From Paralcaligenes ureilyticus (lineage in GTDB: Bacteria; Pseudomonadota; Gammaproteobacteria; Burkholderiales; Burkholderiaceae_B), in the NCBI RefSeq assembly GCF_004346225.1, contig NZ_SMAJ01000010.1:1-64000 (forward strand): 64,000 bases of DNA, written 5' to 3'. Below are positions 1 through 7,838 of the stretch, piece by piece. The notes below the pieces were generated by a model. The model made no database searches and had not been told where the DNA came from. It saw only the letters and a list, made by a program, of their open reading frames with translations. A program made the translations under genes and the position numbers. Positions within the stretch are counted from its first letter, which is position 1. Each line of letters begins with the position of its first letter.

Positions 1-373
1 CCCGACGACACCCCCCGCCTTCCCTTCGTCAGCACCCGGCGCTGGCCGAATGACCGGACGGTACCCACCCCTCGCCCTGCGGCTGCGTTGATGACGTGCA
101 TCGGGGGATATGTGGCGGCGGGCCAGTGAGTTCCCGGCCCCCACACGGCGTCTTCAAATACCAAAACGGCCAAGCCAAATACCCAAACATCCCGCGCCGC
201 ATACCGTTCGACCAAAAATGCGCTGATTCACAATTGATTTAGAAGTGAAATGAAATGGCCGACGCTTAATTTTTGTTGCCAAGTTAGCATAAAATAACGC
301 CGGGTTAGACTGGTAAAGCGTTTTTTTGCTTTACGATTACGTGATTTACCAAAATAAAAGGAATTCTATCGTC
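1..373. other. leader region upstream of minD, no gene recognised
   Basis: No reading frame here looks like a protein family I know. The three forward frames entering from the left edge close at about positions 51, 92 and 129, and none resembles the C-terminus of MinC, which sits just upstream of minD in many beta- and gammaproteobacteria. Bases 230-300 are clearly A/T-richer than the rest and include TAAAAT at 290-295, a possible -10 box, but no convincing -35 box lies 16-18 bases upstream. The minD promoter probably lies in this A/T-rich part; that is inference. Confidence 0.5.
313..334 (+). promoter_or_regulatory. hairpin in the minD leader
   Basis: GTAAAGC (313-319) and GCTTTAC (328-334) form a perfect 7-bp inverted repeat around a loop made mostly of T. 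It lies 40-60 bases before the minD start codon. It could be a leader hairpin, a weak terminator from an upstream gene (the T-tract is inside the loop, which argues against this) or a protein site. Only the sequence symmetry is certain. Confidence 0.4.
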
Positions 374-1189
374 ATGGCGCGAATTATTGTGGTGACGTCT
401 GGCAAAGGCGGCGTGGGGAAAACAACCACGAGTGCCAGTTTCTCATCCGGTTTGGCCATGCGTGGTCATAAAACAGCGGTTATCGATTTCGACGTCGGCC
501 TGCGCAACCTGGATCTGATCATGGGTTGCGAACGTCGCGTGGTCTACGACTTCGTCAATGTCATACAAGGCGAAGCCACTCTCAACCAGGCGCTGATCCG
601 CGACAAGCAGCTTGAAAACCTGTTTGTGCTGCCCGCGTCCCAAACGCGCGACAAAGACGCCCTGACGCAAGACGGCGTCGAAAAAGTGCTCAACGACCTC
701 AAGGGAATGGATTTCGAATACATCGTCTGCGATTCGCCGGCCGGCATCGAAACGGGCGCCTTGATGGCCGCTTATTTTGCCGACGATGCGCTGGTGGTGA
801 CCAACCCCGAGGTGTCTTCGGTGCGCGATTCCGATCGCATACTGGGCATCCTGTCGGCCAAGTCGCAGCGCGCGGTCAAAGGCGACGACCCCATCAAAGA
901 GTTCCTGCTCCTTACCCGCTACCACCCCAAACGTGTCGCCGACGGTGAAATGCTATCGCTGAAAGACATTGAAGACATTCTGCGCATCAAACTCATCGGC
1001 GTGATCCCCGAATCCGAATCGGTCCTGCAGGCGTCGAACCAGGGAATCCCGGCCATCCATATTCGCGACAGCGACGTATCCGCCGCCTACCAGGACGTGG
1101 TGGCGCGTTATCTGGGCGAAGACAAGGCGCTGCGCTTTGTCGACTACGAAAAACCAGGCCTGTTCAAACGCCTGTTTGGAGGGAAATAA
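374..1189 (+). CDS. minD: septum site-determining protein MinD
   Basis: MinD is a membrane-cycling ATPase that recruits MinC and is released by MinE, so that FtsZ rings form only at mid-cell. The 271-residue product has the usual family length. It shows the deviant Walker A motif KGGVGKTT near residues 11-18, the DFDVGLRN switch I region at about 38-45, the DSPAG Walker B/switch II region, and a C-terminal amphipathic end ([12 protein letters not shown]) typical of the membrane-targeting helix. The ATG at 374 is chosen because AAAGGAA lies just upstream and the protein then begins [13 protein letters not shown], like known MinD. An earlier in-frame ATG at 326 would add 16 unrelated residues. 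minE follows after one base. minC is not visible upstream. Confidence 0.97.
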   Translation: MARIIVVTSGKGGVGKTTTSASFSSGLAMRGHKTAVIDFDVGLRNLDLIMGCERRVVYDFVNVIQGEATLNQALIRDKQLENLFVLPASQTRDKDALTQDGVEKVLNDLKGMDFEYIVCDSPAGIETGALMAAYFADDALVVTNPEVSSVRDSDRILGILSAKSQRAVKGDDPIKEFLLLTRYHPKRVADGEMLSLKDIEDILRIKLIGVIPESESVLQASNQGIPAIHIRDSDVSAAYQDVVARYLGEDKALRFVDYEKPGLFKRLFGGK

Positions 1190-1190
1190 G

Positions 1191-1460
1191 ATGTCTTTTT
1201 TATCGTTTCTCCTCGGACAGAAAAAAACGTCGGCCAGCGTGGCCAAAGATCGTCTGCAACTCATACTGATCAACGAACGAGGCGGCGGGCGCAGCGGCGC
1301 ACCCGACTTCCTGCCGCAGTTGCAACAGGAACTGGTGGCCGTCATTTCCAAATACGTGAAAATCAATCCTGAAGATATCCAGATAAATCTCGAACATCAG
1401 GGCTCTCTTGAAATTCTCGAGGTCAAGATTGAAATGCCACAGGTCGAAGCGCCGGTCTGA
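1191..1460 (+). CDS. minE: cell division topological specificity factor MinE
   Basis: MinE stimulates the MinD ATPase and drives pole-to-pole oscillation of the MinCD inhibitor. The 89-residue product begins [12 protein letters not shown], matching the N-terminal amphipathic membrane-binding segment. The contact segment [16 protein letters not shown] at about residues 14-29 is the anti-MinCD helix. The remainder, with [12 protein letters not shown], is the dimeric topological specificity domain. The start at 1191 follows the minD stop (1187-1189) and has GGAGGG 6-11 bases upstream inside the minD end, indicating translational coupling. A longer in-frame start inside minD is ignored for that reason. 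Confidence 0.97.
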   Translation: MSFLSFLLGQKKTSASVAKDRLQLILINERGGGRSGAPDFLPQLQQELVAVISKYVKINPEDIQINLEHQGSLEILEVKIEMPQVEAPV

Positions 1461-1508
1461 ATGGGCTTTCCAACGACCTTCGCGGCCGTGATGATTGCGT
1501 AAAAAAAT

Positions 1509-1573
1509 GGCACCCACAAGGGGTGCCGCTACATATAGCCGTGAATCCCGTAGCGGCAGCCCTCGTGGCTGCC
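1509..1573. repeat. REP-like hairpin doublet (copies 1 and 2)
   Basis: A plus-strand copy (1509-1533, stem GGCACCC/GGGTGCC, loop ACAAG, tail GCTACA) faces a minus-strand copy (1550-1573, stem GGCAGCC). The tails point at each other across 16 bases containing CCGTGAATC. It lies between minE and the osmB terminator. Confidence 0.85.
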
Positions 1574-1587
1574 ATCTGCGCAAAAAC

Positions 1588-1621
1588 AAACAGCCCCCAT
1601 TGGCGACAATCGGGGCTGTTT
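1588..1621 (-). terminator. hairpin terminator between minE and osmB
   Basis: AAACAGCCCC (1588-1597) pairs with GGGGCTGTTT (1612-1621), and ATTG/CAAT extends the stem inside a single C-C mismatch. On the minus strand the stem is followed by GTTTTTG, so it should stop transcription from the osmB-like gene. The A/T-flanked stem may also act on minE transcripts coming from the left. Confidence 0.7.
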
Positions 1622-1664
1622 GAATTCCGGCGTACCTGCTTCCAGGTACGCGGACCGGCGTTAT

Positions 1665-1886
1665 TTATCTGGCGACCGCGTTGCCGATGACACCGCCTAT
1701 GGCCGCACCGCCAACCGTGCCCAGAACGCCGCCGCCGGTAAGCACGGCGCCCGCCAAGCCGCCCAGGCCGGCGCCCGTTACCGTACTCTTTTGACGATGG
1801 CTCATGCTATCCCAGGACGAACAACCCGTCGTGGCAAGCGCCAGTAGGCCGACTGCGGCGAATTTACTGATTGAGCCCAATTTCAT
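1665..1886 (-). CDS. osmB: OsmB-like glycine-zipper lipoprotein
   Basis: This 73-residue small lipoprotein resembles E. coli OsmB, an osmotically inducible outer-membrane lipoprotein of unclear function. A signal peptide with hydrophobic core (FAAVGLLALA) ends at Cys22 in LATTGC, a slightly unusual lipobox with Thr at -3. The rest is a glycine-zipper region with GAGLGGLAGAVL and GGAAIGGVIG, in the same order as in OsmB. The start at 1886 is fixed by GGAGGT 7-12 bases upstream; an in-frame ATG at 1904 lies before this ribosome site. It is a single gene facing minE, with its own terminator at 1588-1621. Confidence 0.85.
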   Translation of the reverse strand: MKLGSISKFAAVGLLALATTGCSSWDSMSHRQKSTVTGAGLGGLAGAVLTGGGVLGTVGGAAIGGVIGNAVAR

Positions 1887-2039
1887 TTTTACCTCCAATG
1901 CCAATTAATTTTGCGAATTACTAGATGTAAGCTGTAAACGCAGTATTACAGAAGCCGTTGCTGGATACTGTGAGTAGAGGCAAAATTTGTATCAGACGCA
2001 AGCGAGAGCCCATTTATTCCATTTCCAAATCGTATTGAT

Positions 2040-2137
2040 GGCAGCCACAAGGGCTGCCGCTACAAAATGACAGGCACAAGGCCTGTCGCTACAAATGCGT
2101 ACCCGTCGCTCATGTAGCGGCAGCCCTTGTGGCTGCC
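2040..2137. repeat. REP-like triplet (copies 3-5)
   Basis: Plus copies at 2040-2064 (stem GGCAGCC/GGCTGCC) and 2069-2093 (stem GACAGGC/GCCTGTC) are followed by a minus copy at 2113-2137. The middle copy is instructive: its stem differs at several positions from all others, yet both arms changed together, while ACAAG and GCTACA stayed fixed. The 273-base gap between the osmB and isochorismatase-family genes holds nothing else that I recognise. Confidence 0.85.
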
Positions 2138-2177
2138 ATGTCAGTGACACGCACGCTTTTGTAGAAACGGATAGGCA

Positions 2178-2720
2178 TCAATGCGATTTAATCAGCGCCA
2201 GCACCGCTTTGAAATGCTCGCTGTCCCCGATTTCCAGCCATTCGAACATCGCCATTTCCGACGTCACGACTTCCATTTGATAATGCGCGGCGCGATCGAG
2301 CGCCGCCTGCAGATCGGACTGGCGGCGCGAGCCCAGGCAATCGGCCACCAGAATGGGACGCAGCCCCAGCCTCAGCAGCCCGATCGCCGTTTGTAACACG
2401 CAGACATGTGCTTCGGTGCCAATTAACAACACCTTCGGGCGCGTCTTGGACAACCGCGCGGCGAAACCGGGCTCGCGGGTGGCATCGAAATGGGTTTTGT
2501 GAACGACATGCTGTATGAACGGCAACAGCTGCGGCGCGGTCGCACCGATTTTGTCGGCGCAATGCTCGGTGGCCAGGACCGGCACACCCAGTAGACACGC
2601 GGCCTGCGCGAGCGACTGAGCGCGGGCCAGCACGTGCTGGCCATCCCGTATGGCAGGCAGCAGCCGGGCCTGCATATCGACCACCAGCAAAAGCGAATCC
2701 GACACGGCCAGGCACGGCAT
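2178..2720 (-). CDS. isochorismatase-family cysteine hydrolase
   Basis: This is a 180-residue cytoplasmic alpha/beta hydrolase of the isochorismatase/nicotinamidase superfamily (YcaC-like). The catalytic triad is readable: Asp15 in LLLVVDMQ, Lys75 in HVVHKTHFDA and Cys107 in GTEAHVCVLQT. Those motifs mark the family but not the substrate, which could be an amide, nicotinamide-like or carbamoyl compound. The length fits the short YcaC-type branch without extra domains. It lies 13 bases downstream of ettA on the same strand, so it may be read from the same transcript. I infer hydrolase activity only. Confidence 0.85.
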   Translation of the reverse strand: MPCLAVSDSLLLVVDMQARLLPAIRDGQHVLARAQSLAQAACLLGVPVLATEHCADKIGATAPQLLPFIQHVVHKTHFDATREPGFAARLSKTRPKVLLIGTEAHVCVLQTAIGLLRLGLRPILVADCLGSRRQSDLQAALDRAAHYQMEVVTSEMAMFEWLEIGDSEHFKAVLALIKSH

Positions 2721-2733
2721 GGTGTTCCCCCTG

Positions 2734-4407
2734 CTATTTCAGCGCTTTGTAGCGCAAGCGCTTCGGTTTGGCGCCTTCCTCACCCAAGCGGCGCCGTTTA
2801 TCGGCCTCGTATTCCTGATAATTGCCATCGAAAAACACCACTTTTGAATCACCCTCGAAAGCCAATATGTGCGTTGCAATACGATCCAGGAACCAGCGAT
2901 CGTGGCTGATGACCATGACGCAACCGGCAAATTCAAGCAACGCGTCTTCGAGGGCGCGCAAGGTTTCCACGTCCAGATCGTTTGACGGCTCATCGAGCAG
3001 CAGAAGGTTGCCGCCCGCAATCAGCGTTTTGGCCAGATGCAATCGGCCGCGCTCGCCGCCCGACAACTTGCCTACCAGCTTGTTCTGATCGCCGCCCTTG
3101 AAATTGAAATGCCCCAGGTAGGCGCGCGAACCCATTTCAAACTTGCCAACGGTGAGCAGATCGGCGCCATCGGAAATCGCATCGAAGACCGTTTTATCGT
3201 CCGGCAAGGATTCGCGCGATTGGCCGACGTAGGCCGTACGCACGGTTTTGCCGATAATGACGGAGCCCGAGTCGGCCTGTTCATGGCCGGCGATCATGCG
3301 AAACAGGGTGGACTTGCCGGCGCCGTTGGCGCCGATAACCCCCACAATGGCGCCTGGCGGCACCTTGAAGCTAAGTGAGTCTATCAACAGGCGATCGCCG
3401 TAGCCTTTGCTCACGTTATCGAACTCGATCACCTCGTTGCCCAGGCGTTCGGCCACCGGAATAAAGATTTCCTGCGTCTCGTTGCGCTTCTGATACTCGT
3501 GCGACGACAATTCTTCAAAGCGCGCCAGGCGCGCCTTGGCCTTGGCCTGCCGCCCCTTGGGGCTCTGGCGCACCCACTCCAGTTCTTTCTTGATGGTTTT
3601 CTGACGCGCCGACTCGGTCGCTTCTTCCTGCTCCAGACGAGCTTCCTTTTGCTCGAGCCAGGAGCTGTAATTCCCCTTCCAGGGGATGCCGTGGCCGCGA
3701 TCCAGCTCCAATATCCATTGGGCGGCATTATCGAGAAAATAACGATCGTGGGTCACACCCACCACGGTGCCGGGGAATTTATGCAGAAACTGCTCCAGCC
3801 ATTCGACGCTTTCCGCATCCAGGTGGTTGGTCGGCTCATCGAGCAAGAGCATGTCGGGCTTGGACAACAACAAACGGCACAAGGCCACACGGCGCTTCTC
3901 GCCGCCGGACAAATTGCCCACCACCGCATCCCAGGGCGGCAGCCGCAACGCATCGGCAGCGATTTCCATCTGATGCTCGATGTCGTCGGAGCCGCTGGAG
4001 GCTGCCGCTGAAATAATGGCTTCGAGCTCGGCCTGTTCGCTGGCCAGTTGATCGAAATCGGCATCCGCATCGGAATAGGCCGCATAGACTTCATCGAGCC
4101 GCTTGCGCGCCGTAAAAATTTCGCCCAGACCCGCTTCGACCGATTCGCGCACCGAATGGCCGGGATCGAGCATGGGCTCCTGCGGAAGGTAGCCGATTTT
4201 CAGGCCGGGCATAGGCACGGCTTCGCCTTCGATATCCTGATCGACGCCCGCCATGATCTTGAGCAGCGTGGATTTTCCCGAACCATTCAAACCCAGGACG
4301 CCGATCTTTGCACCGGGGAAAAAAGAAAGCGAAATGTCGCGCAGAATCTGCCGCTTGGGCGGCACGATCTTGCCGACGCGATTCATCGTGTATACGTATT
4401 GAGCCAT
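2734..4407 (-). CDS. ettA: energy-dependent translational throttle protein EttA (ABC-F)
   Basis: EttA is a soluble ABC-F ATPase that binds the ribosomal E site and gates entry into elongation according to the ATP/ADP ratio. The 557-residue product has two nucleotide-binding domains and no membrane segments. Domain 1 has Walker [10 protein letters not shown] at residues 39-47, signature LSGGEKRR and Walker [14 protein letters not shown] charged linker of about 80 residues ([18 protein letters not shown] and following) corresponds to the tRNA-interacting arm. Domain 2 has [17 protein letters not shown] and [12 protein letters not shown]. Start [13 protein letters not shown] and overall length match EttA/YjjK better than Uup or YheS. 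Confidence 0.95.
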   Translation of the reverse strand: MAQYVYTMNRVGKIVPPKRQILRDISLSFFPGAKIGVLGLNGSGKSTLLKIMAGVDQDIEGEAVPMPGLKIGYLPQEPMLDPGHSVRESVEAGLGEIFTARKRLDEVYAAYSDADADFDQLASEQAELEAIISAAASSGSDDIEHQMEIAADALRLPPWDAVVGNLSGGEKRRVALCRLLLSKPDMLLLDEPTNHLDAESVEWLEQFLHKFPGTVVGVTHDRYFLDNAAQWILELDRGHGIPWKGNYSSWLEQKEARLEQEEATESARQKTIKKELEWVRQSPKGRQAKAKARLARFEELSSHEYQKRNETQEIFIPVAERLGNEVIEFDNVSKGYGDRLLIDSLSFKVPPGAIVGVIGANGAGKSTLFRMIAGHEQADSGSVIIGKTVRTAYVGQSRESLPDDKTVFDAISDGADLLTVGKFEMGSRAYLGHFNFKGGDQNKLVGKLSGGERGRLHLAKTLIAGGNLLLLDEPSNDLDVETLRALEDALLEFAGCVMVISHDRWFLDRIATHILAFEGDSKVVFFDGNYQEYEADKRRRLGEEGAKPKRLRYKALK

Positions 4408-4452
4408 GAGTAAAAGTCAGTAAAACCGTAAAGGCTTGATTGTAGGCGGTAT

Positions 4453-5364
4453 CTACGAAACAGTCCGTGGCCGGCCCGAGCGCCGATGCGGCAGACCCTG
4501 CGCCACCAACACGCCGGCCAGAGCCAGGGCGCCGCCGACCACATGGTAGGAATGCAGTTCTTCTTTTAGAAACACGATGGCGATCGCGGCGGTCAGAACC
4601 GGCATGAGGTTCATGAACAGGGTGGCCCGGTTCGGCCCCAGCAATTGCACGCCGCGGATCCACAGCAGCGGCCCAAACAACGACGCGAAAACAGCCGCAA
4701 ACAGAATCATGGACATGCTCTCAGGCGTCAGGGGCGAAGCCGGATAGAGGAAAAAAATCGGCAGTTGGAAGAGCACGCCAAACACAATCTGCATATACAA
4801 GGACAACCACGGCGACAAAGGGATCGACCAGTGGCGCAACAACACGCCGTACAAGGCATAGGCGAACACCGCCACCAGCATCAGGGCATCGCCCGCCCGG
4901 ATGCCGTGCGTCAGCAGCCGGGAGGGCTCGCCCTGCGCAATCAGTATGAACAAACCCAGCAGCGACAGCACAGCGCCGGCCAGCATCATGCGGCTGGGGC
5001 GCTCGCGCAGAATCAGCGCAGCGCAGCCTATGGTCAGCACCGGCATCAGGGACACGATAATTCCCATATTGGTCGCGCTGGTGGTTTCGGCCGCCTTATA
5101 ACCCAGGTCCTGATTGAGCACCATGGCCAGAAACCCAAGGACGGCCAGGCGTGGACAAAGCGGCCGGATACTCGCCCAGTTGCGCATGAACGACCGCCAG
5201 ATGAAGGGCGTGAGGAGGAGCCACGCCAAAAACCAGCGATAGAACGAAATAGCGGTGGGTTCGATGACTCCCGCCGCCATCTTGGTAACGATGGTATTGA
5301 CCGACCAGATCACAACGGCCACAAAGGGATAAAGGAAATAGCGCAGCGGCAACATGAGCGACAT
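4453..5364 (-). CDS. EamA/DMT-family inner-membrane transporter
   Basis: This 303-residue protein has about ten predicted membrane segments in two homologous five-helix halves, the hallmark of the EamA (RhaT-like, drug/metabolite transporter) superfamily. The second half ends with the typical GGALALAGVLVAQG helix. Members export or import amino acids, nucleotides or small acids, and sequence alone does not give the substrate. The gene starts 38 bases after the IclR-type regulator on the same strand. The pair is probably one transcript, divergent from the acylating aldehyde dehydrogenase/CoA ligase genes, so a role in moving that pathway's substrate or product is plausible. An in-frame ATG three codons in is an alternative start. 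Confidence 0.85.
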   Translation of the reverse strand: MSLMLPLRYFLYPFVAVVIWSVNTIVTKMAAGVIEPTAISFYRWFLAWLLLTPFIWRSFMRNWASIRPLCPRLAVLGFLAMVLNQDLGYKAAETTSATNMGIIVSLMPVLTIGCAALILRERPSRMMLAGAVLSLLGLFILIAQGEPSRLLTHGIRAGDALMLVAVFAYALYGVLLRHWSIPLSPWLSLYMQIVFGVLFQLPIFFLYPASPLTPESMSMILFAAVFASLFGPLLWIRGVQLLGPNRATLFMNLMPVLTAAIAIVFLKEELHSYHVVGGALALAGVLVAQGLPHRRSGRPRTVS

Positions 5365-5402
5365 AGTAACGCTAGCCGGGCGGGCACAAGAGCCCGCGCT
5401 CG

Positions 5403-6179
5403 CTACAGCGTCGAGCGGCCTTCTTGAAATGTCGCGGCAATTTCGCTTGCCGCATGGCGCAACTGCGGCAGGAAAGTCAGCAGGCTCGCCACCGAGGTTC
5501 GTTCTATGGGCGACTGAATCGCCACGGCGGCGCAGGCCCGGGTTTTGTCGAGCATGACCGGCACCGCGATGGCAATCATGCCCGGCATGAATTCCTGGTT
5601 ATTGAAGCTGACGCGCTTTTTGCGAATTTCGACGAGTTCCTGGCGCAATACATCCAGATTCGTAATGGTCTGAGTGGTATTGCCTCGCAGAGGCAGTTTT
5701 TTCAACAGTTTTTCACGCTGCTGCTTGGGCAGGAAGCTTAGGAACAGCTTGCCGCAAGATGTGCAGTGATAAGGCACCCGCGAACCAGGGCTTAACGTTT
5801 TACGCAAAGGCCAATTGGCTTCTACCCGGTCCAGATAAACGATATCGTCGCCGCTGGAAATGGCCAAATTGCAGGTTTCCCCGACGGTGTCGACCAATTG
5901 CTGAAGAATGGCGCGGCGCGCGGCGGCGGGGCCGGCGGTCATCAGCATATTGACGGCCGCACGGCGCAAGCGCGAAGAACACTCGTACTCGCGGCCAGGG
6001 GTATTACGTGTAATGATCCAGGCGCTTTCCAGCTGTTTCAGCAAGCGATGTACGGTCTGTTTGGGCAGCTCGATTTTTTCAACGATCTGCGTCAAGGACA
6101 AAGGCTGACGAGCCTCGGAAATAATCTCGATGATGCGAAACGACCGGATCGCGGCCGCGTTGGATTGTGTCGAAGACAT
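5403..6179 (-). CDS. IclR-family transcriptional regulator
   Basis: The 258-residue product has an N-terminal winged helix-turn-helix at about residues 10-75 (LSLTQIVEKIELPKQTVHRL is the recognition region). A C-terminal IclR effector domain at about 85-250 includes VYLDRVEANWPLR and PYHCTSCGKLFLSFLP. IclR proteins usually control a neighbouring catabolic operon in response to a small acid. Here the gene is divergent from the aldehyde dehydrogenase/CoA ligase pair and shares a 219-bp control region with it. The start is supported by GGGGGAG about 10 bases upstream. Confidence 0.93.
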   Translation of the reverse strand: MSSTQSNAAAIRSFRIIEIISEARQPLSLTQIVEKIELPKQTVHRLLKQLESAWIITRNTPGREYECSSRLRRAAVNMLMTAGPAAARRAILQQLVDTVGETCNLAISSGDDIVYLDRVEANWPLRKTLSPGSRVPYHCTSCGKLFLSFLPKQQREKLLKKLPLRGNTTQTITNLDVLRQELVEIRKKRVSFNNQEFMPGMIAIAVPVMLDKTRACAAVAIQSPIERTSVASLLTFLPQLRHAASEIAATFQEGRSTL

Positions 6180-6398
6180 ACTGCCGCTCCCCCTGAGTCT
6201 ACAGCGCCAATTTAGTCCCGAAAATTAACTTTTCATAGGTTGACGAACGCCAATAATGGAAAAAACATGAAAATTGAGACGCCGGCGGCTGCCGTCGGCG
6301 TAGATTTGTAGTCTCTCAGACTGCAAGGGCGGATGCAAATCGGCGATCTCGCGCATCGCCAGATATTCGGTCGATCATTTCCAGATAAAGGCTGTTCG
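6180..6398. promoter_or_regulatory. divergent control region with two inverted repeats
   Basis: Two symmetric sites lie between the IclR gene and the dehydrogenase gene. One is AGTCT-CTC-AGACT at 6310-6322, a compact palindrome of operator size. The other is ACGCCG (6279-6284) paired with CGGCGT (6296-6301). Bases 6215-6275 are A/T-rich and likely hold promoter elements. Assigning either palindrome to the IclR protein is inference from position. Confidence 0.45.
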
Positions 6399-7838
6399 AT
6401 GACAACACAAGAATCACTTCGAAAAACGGATGCCGGCACGGTGTCCGAAGTGCAGGCACTGGTGCAGCGCGCACGCGCCGCGCAAGCCCGCCATGTCGAA
6501 ATGGGCCAGGCGGCCATGGACGATGCCGCGGCCGCCGCGGGCTGGGCAATCATGGAGCCCACCCGCAATCGACAGCTGGCCGAATTGTCGGTGCGAGACA
6601 CCGGAGTGGGCAATGTCGAGGACAAGGTACGTAAAAATTACCGGAAAACACTGGGCCTCCTGAGAGACCTGCAAGGCATCAGGACGACCGGTGTCATTTC
6701 CGAAAATGCGCAAACCGGCATTACCGAAATCGCCCGTGCAGTCGGGGTGGTGGCGGCGATTACGCCCTCGACCAACCCAGCGGCAACCCCCGTCAACAAG
6801 ATCATCAATGCCCTGAAGTGCGGCAATGCGGTGATCCTGGCTCCATCGCCCAAAGGCTTGAGCACCGCTCGCCTGCTGCTCGATTTCATTCACGCCGAAT
6901 TCAGAAAATGCGGGCTTTCTCCCGATCTGGTGCAAGCGCTGCCCTCGCCCATCAGCAAGGCCATGACCGCCGAACTAATGCGGCAGGCCGACCTGGTCGT
7001 CGCTACCGGATCGGCGGCGAACGTGCGCATGGCCTATACCTCCGGGACGCCGGCCTTTGGCGTCGGGGTCGGGAATGTCGCCTCGATGGTCGACGAATCC
7101 GCCGATCTGGCCGATGCCGCCCGAAAAATCGCGCAATCCAAGACCTTCGACAACGCCACCAGCTGCTCATCGGAAAACAGCCTGGTGGTGCTCGACAGCG
7201 TCTACGACGCCATGCTGCGCGAGCTCGAAACGTGCGGGGCAGTGCTCTTGAATGCGCAAGAGAAAGAGGTGTTGCAAGGCGTGATGTGGCCCGACGGCAA
7301 GTTATCGGGCGCCGTCACCGGCAAGGACGCTACAACGATCGCGCATATCGCCGGACTCGACCGGGTTGCAAAAATGCACCAGGGCCATCCCGCCATTCTG
7401 CTGGTGGAAGAACAGGGCTTTGGCAGGGAGCATCCCTTTTCGGGCGAAAAACTGTCTCCGGTCCTGACGGTGTATCGCGCCAAGACCTTCGACCAGGCAT
7501 GCGCCACCGTCAGGCAAATATACGAATACATGGGAGCCGGCCATTCGGTCAGCCTGCACTCGAAAAACGCCGATCAGGCCATGGCCCTGGGACTGCACCT
7601 GCCGGTCGCGCGTGTCATCGTGAATCAGGCGCACTGCCTGGCCACAGGCGGCAATTTCGACAACGGCCTGCCCTTCTCGCTTTCCATGGGCTGCGGCACC
7701 TGGGGCGGGAATAATTTTTCGGAAAACATGAATTACCGCCACTATCTGAACATTACCCGCATCGCCCGCGTGATCGCCCCGAACGAGCCCAGCCAGGATC
7801 AGGTGCTGGGCGACTATTTCAAGAAATACGGACAATGA
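6399..7838 (+). CDS. sauS: CoA-acylating aldehyde dehydrogenase, probable sulfoacetaldehyde dehydrogenase
   Basis: The 479-residue product belongs to the CoA-dependent branch of the aldehyde dehydrogenases (NAD(P)H plus acyl-CoA to aldehyde plus CoA, reversible). The catalytic Cys is at about residue 256 in NATSCSSENS. The non-acylating branch instead has a QxC motif, and no fused alcohol dehydrogenase domain follows. The ATG at 6399 has AAAGG about 8 bases upstream; an in-frame ATG at 6333 lies in the control region. It overlaps the CoA-ligase gene by 4 bases. A ligase plus an acylating dehydrogenase together reduce an acid to its aldehyde, the logic of sulfoacetate degradation in Cupriavidus necator (SauT then SauS). 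Succinate semialdehyde dehydrogenase (acylating) is the main alternative. Family is sure; substrate is inference. Confidence 0.7.
   Translation: MTTQESLRKTDAGTVSEVQALVQRARAAQARHVEMGQAAMDDAAAAAGWAIMEPTRNRQLAELSVRDTGVGNVEDKVRKNYRKTLGLLRDLQGIRTTGVISENAQTGITEIARAVGVVAAITPSTNPAATPVNKIINALKCGNAVILAPSPKGLSTARLLLDFIHAEFRKCGLSPDLVQALPSPISKAMTAELMRQADLVVATGSAANVRMAYTSGTPAFGVGVGNVASMVDESADLADAARKIAQSKTFDNATSCSSENSLVVLDSVYDAMLRELETCGAVLLNAQEKEVLQGVMWPDGKLSGAVTGKDATTIAHIAGLDRVAKMHQGHPAILLVEEQGFGREHPFSGEKLSPVLTVYRAKTFDQACATVRQIYEYMGAGHSVSLHSKNADQAMALGLHLPVARVIVNQAHCLATGGNFDNGLPFSLSMGCGTWGGNNFSENMNYRHYLNITRIARVIAPNEPSQDQVLGDYFKKYGQ

Noticed and set aside
1-129. The open frame at the left edge as the end of minC
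   Set aside because: Its residues, rich in Pro and Arg and ending GGYVAAGQ, show none of the beta-helix pattern of MinC C-termini.
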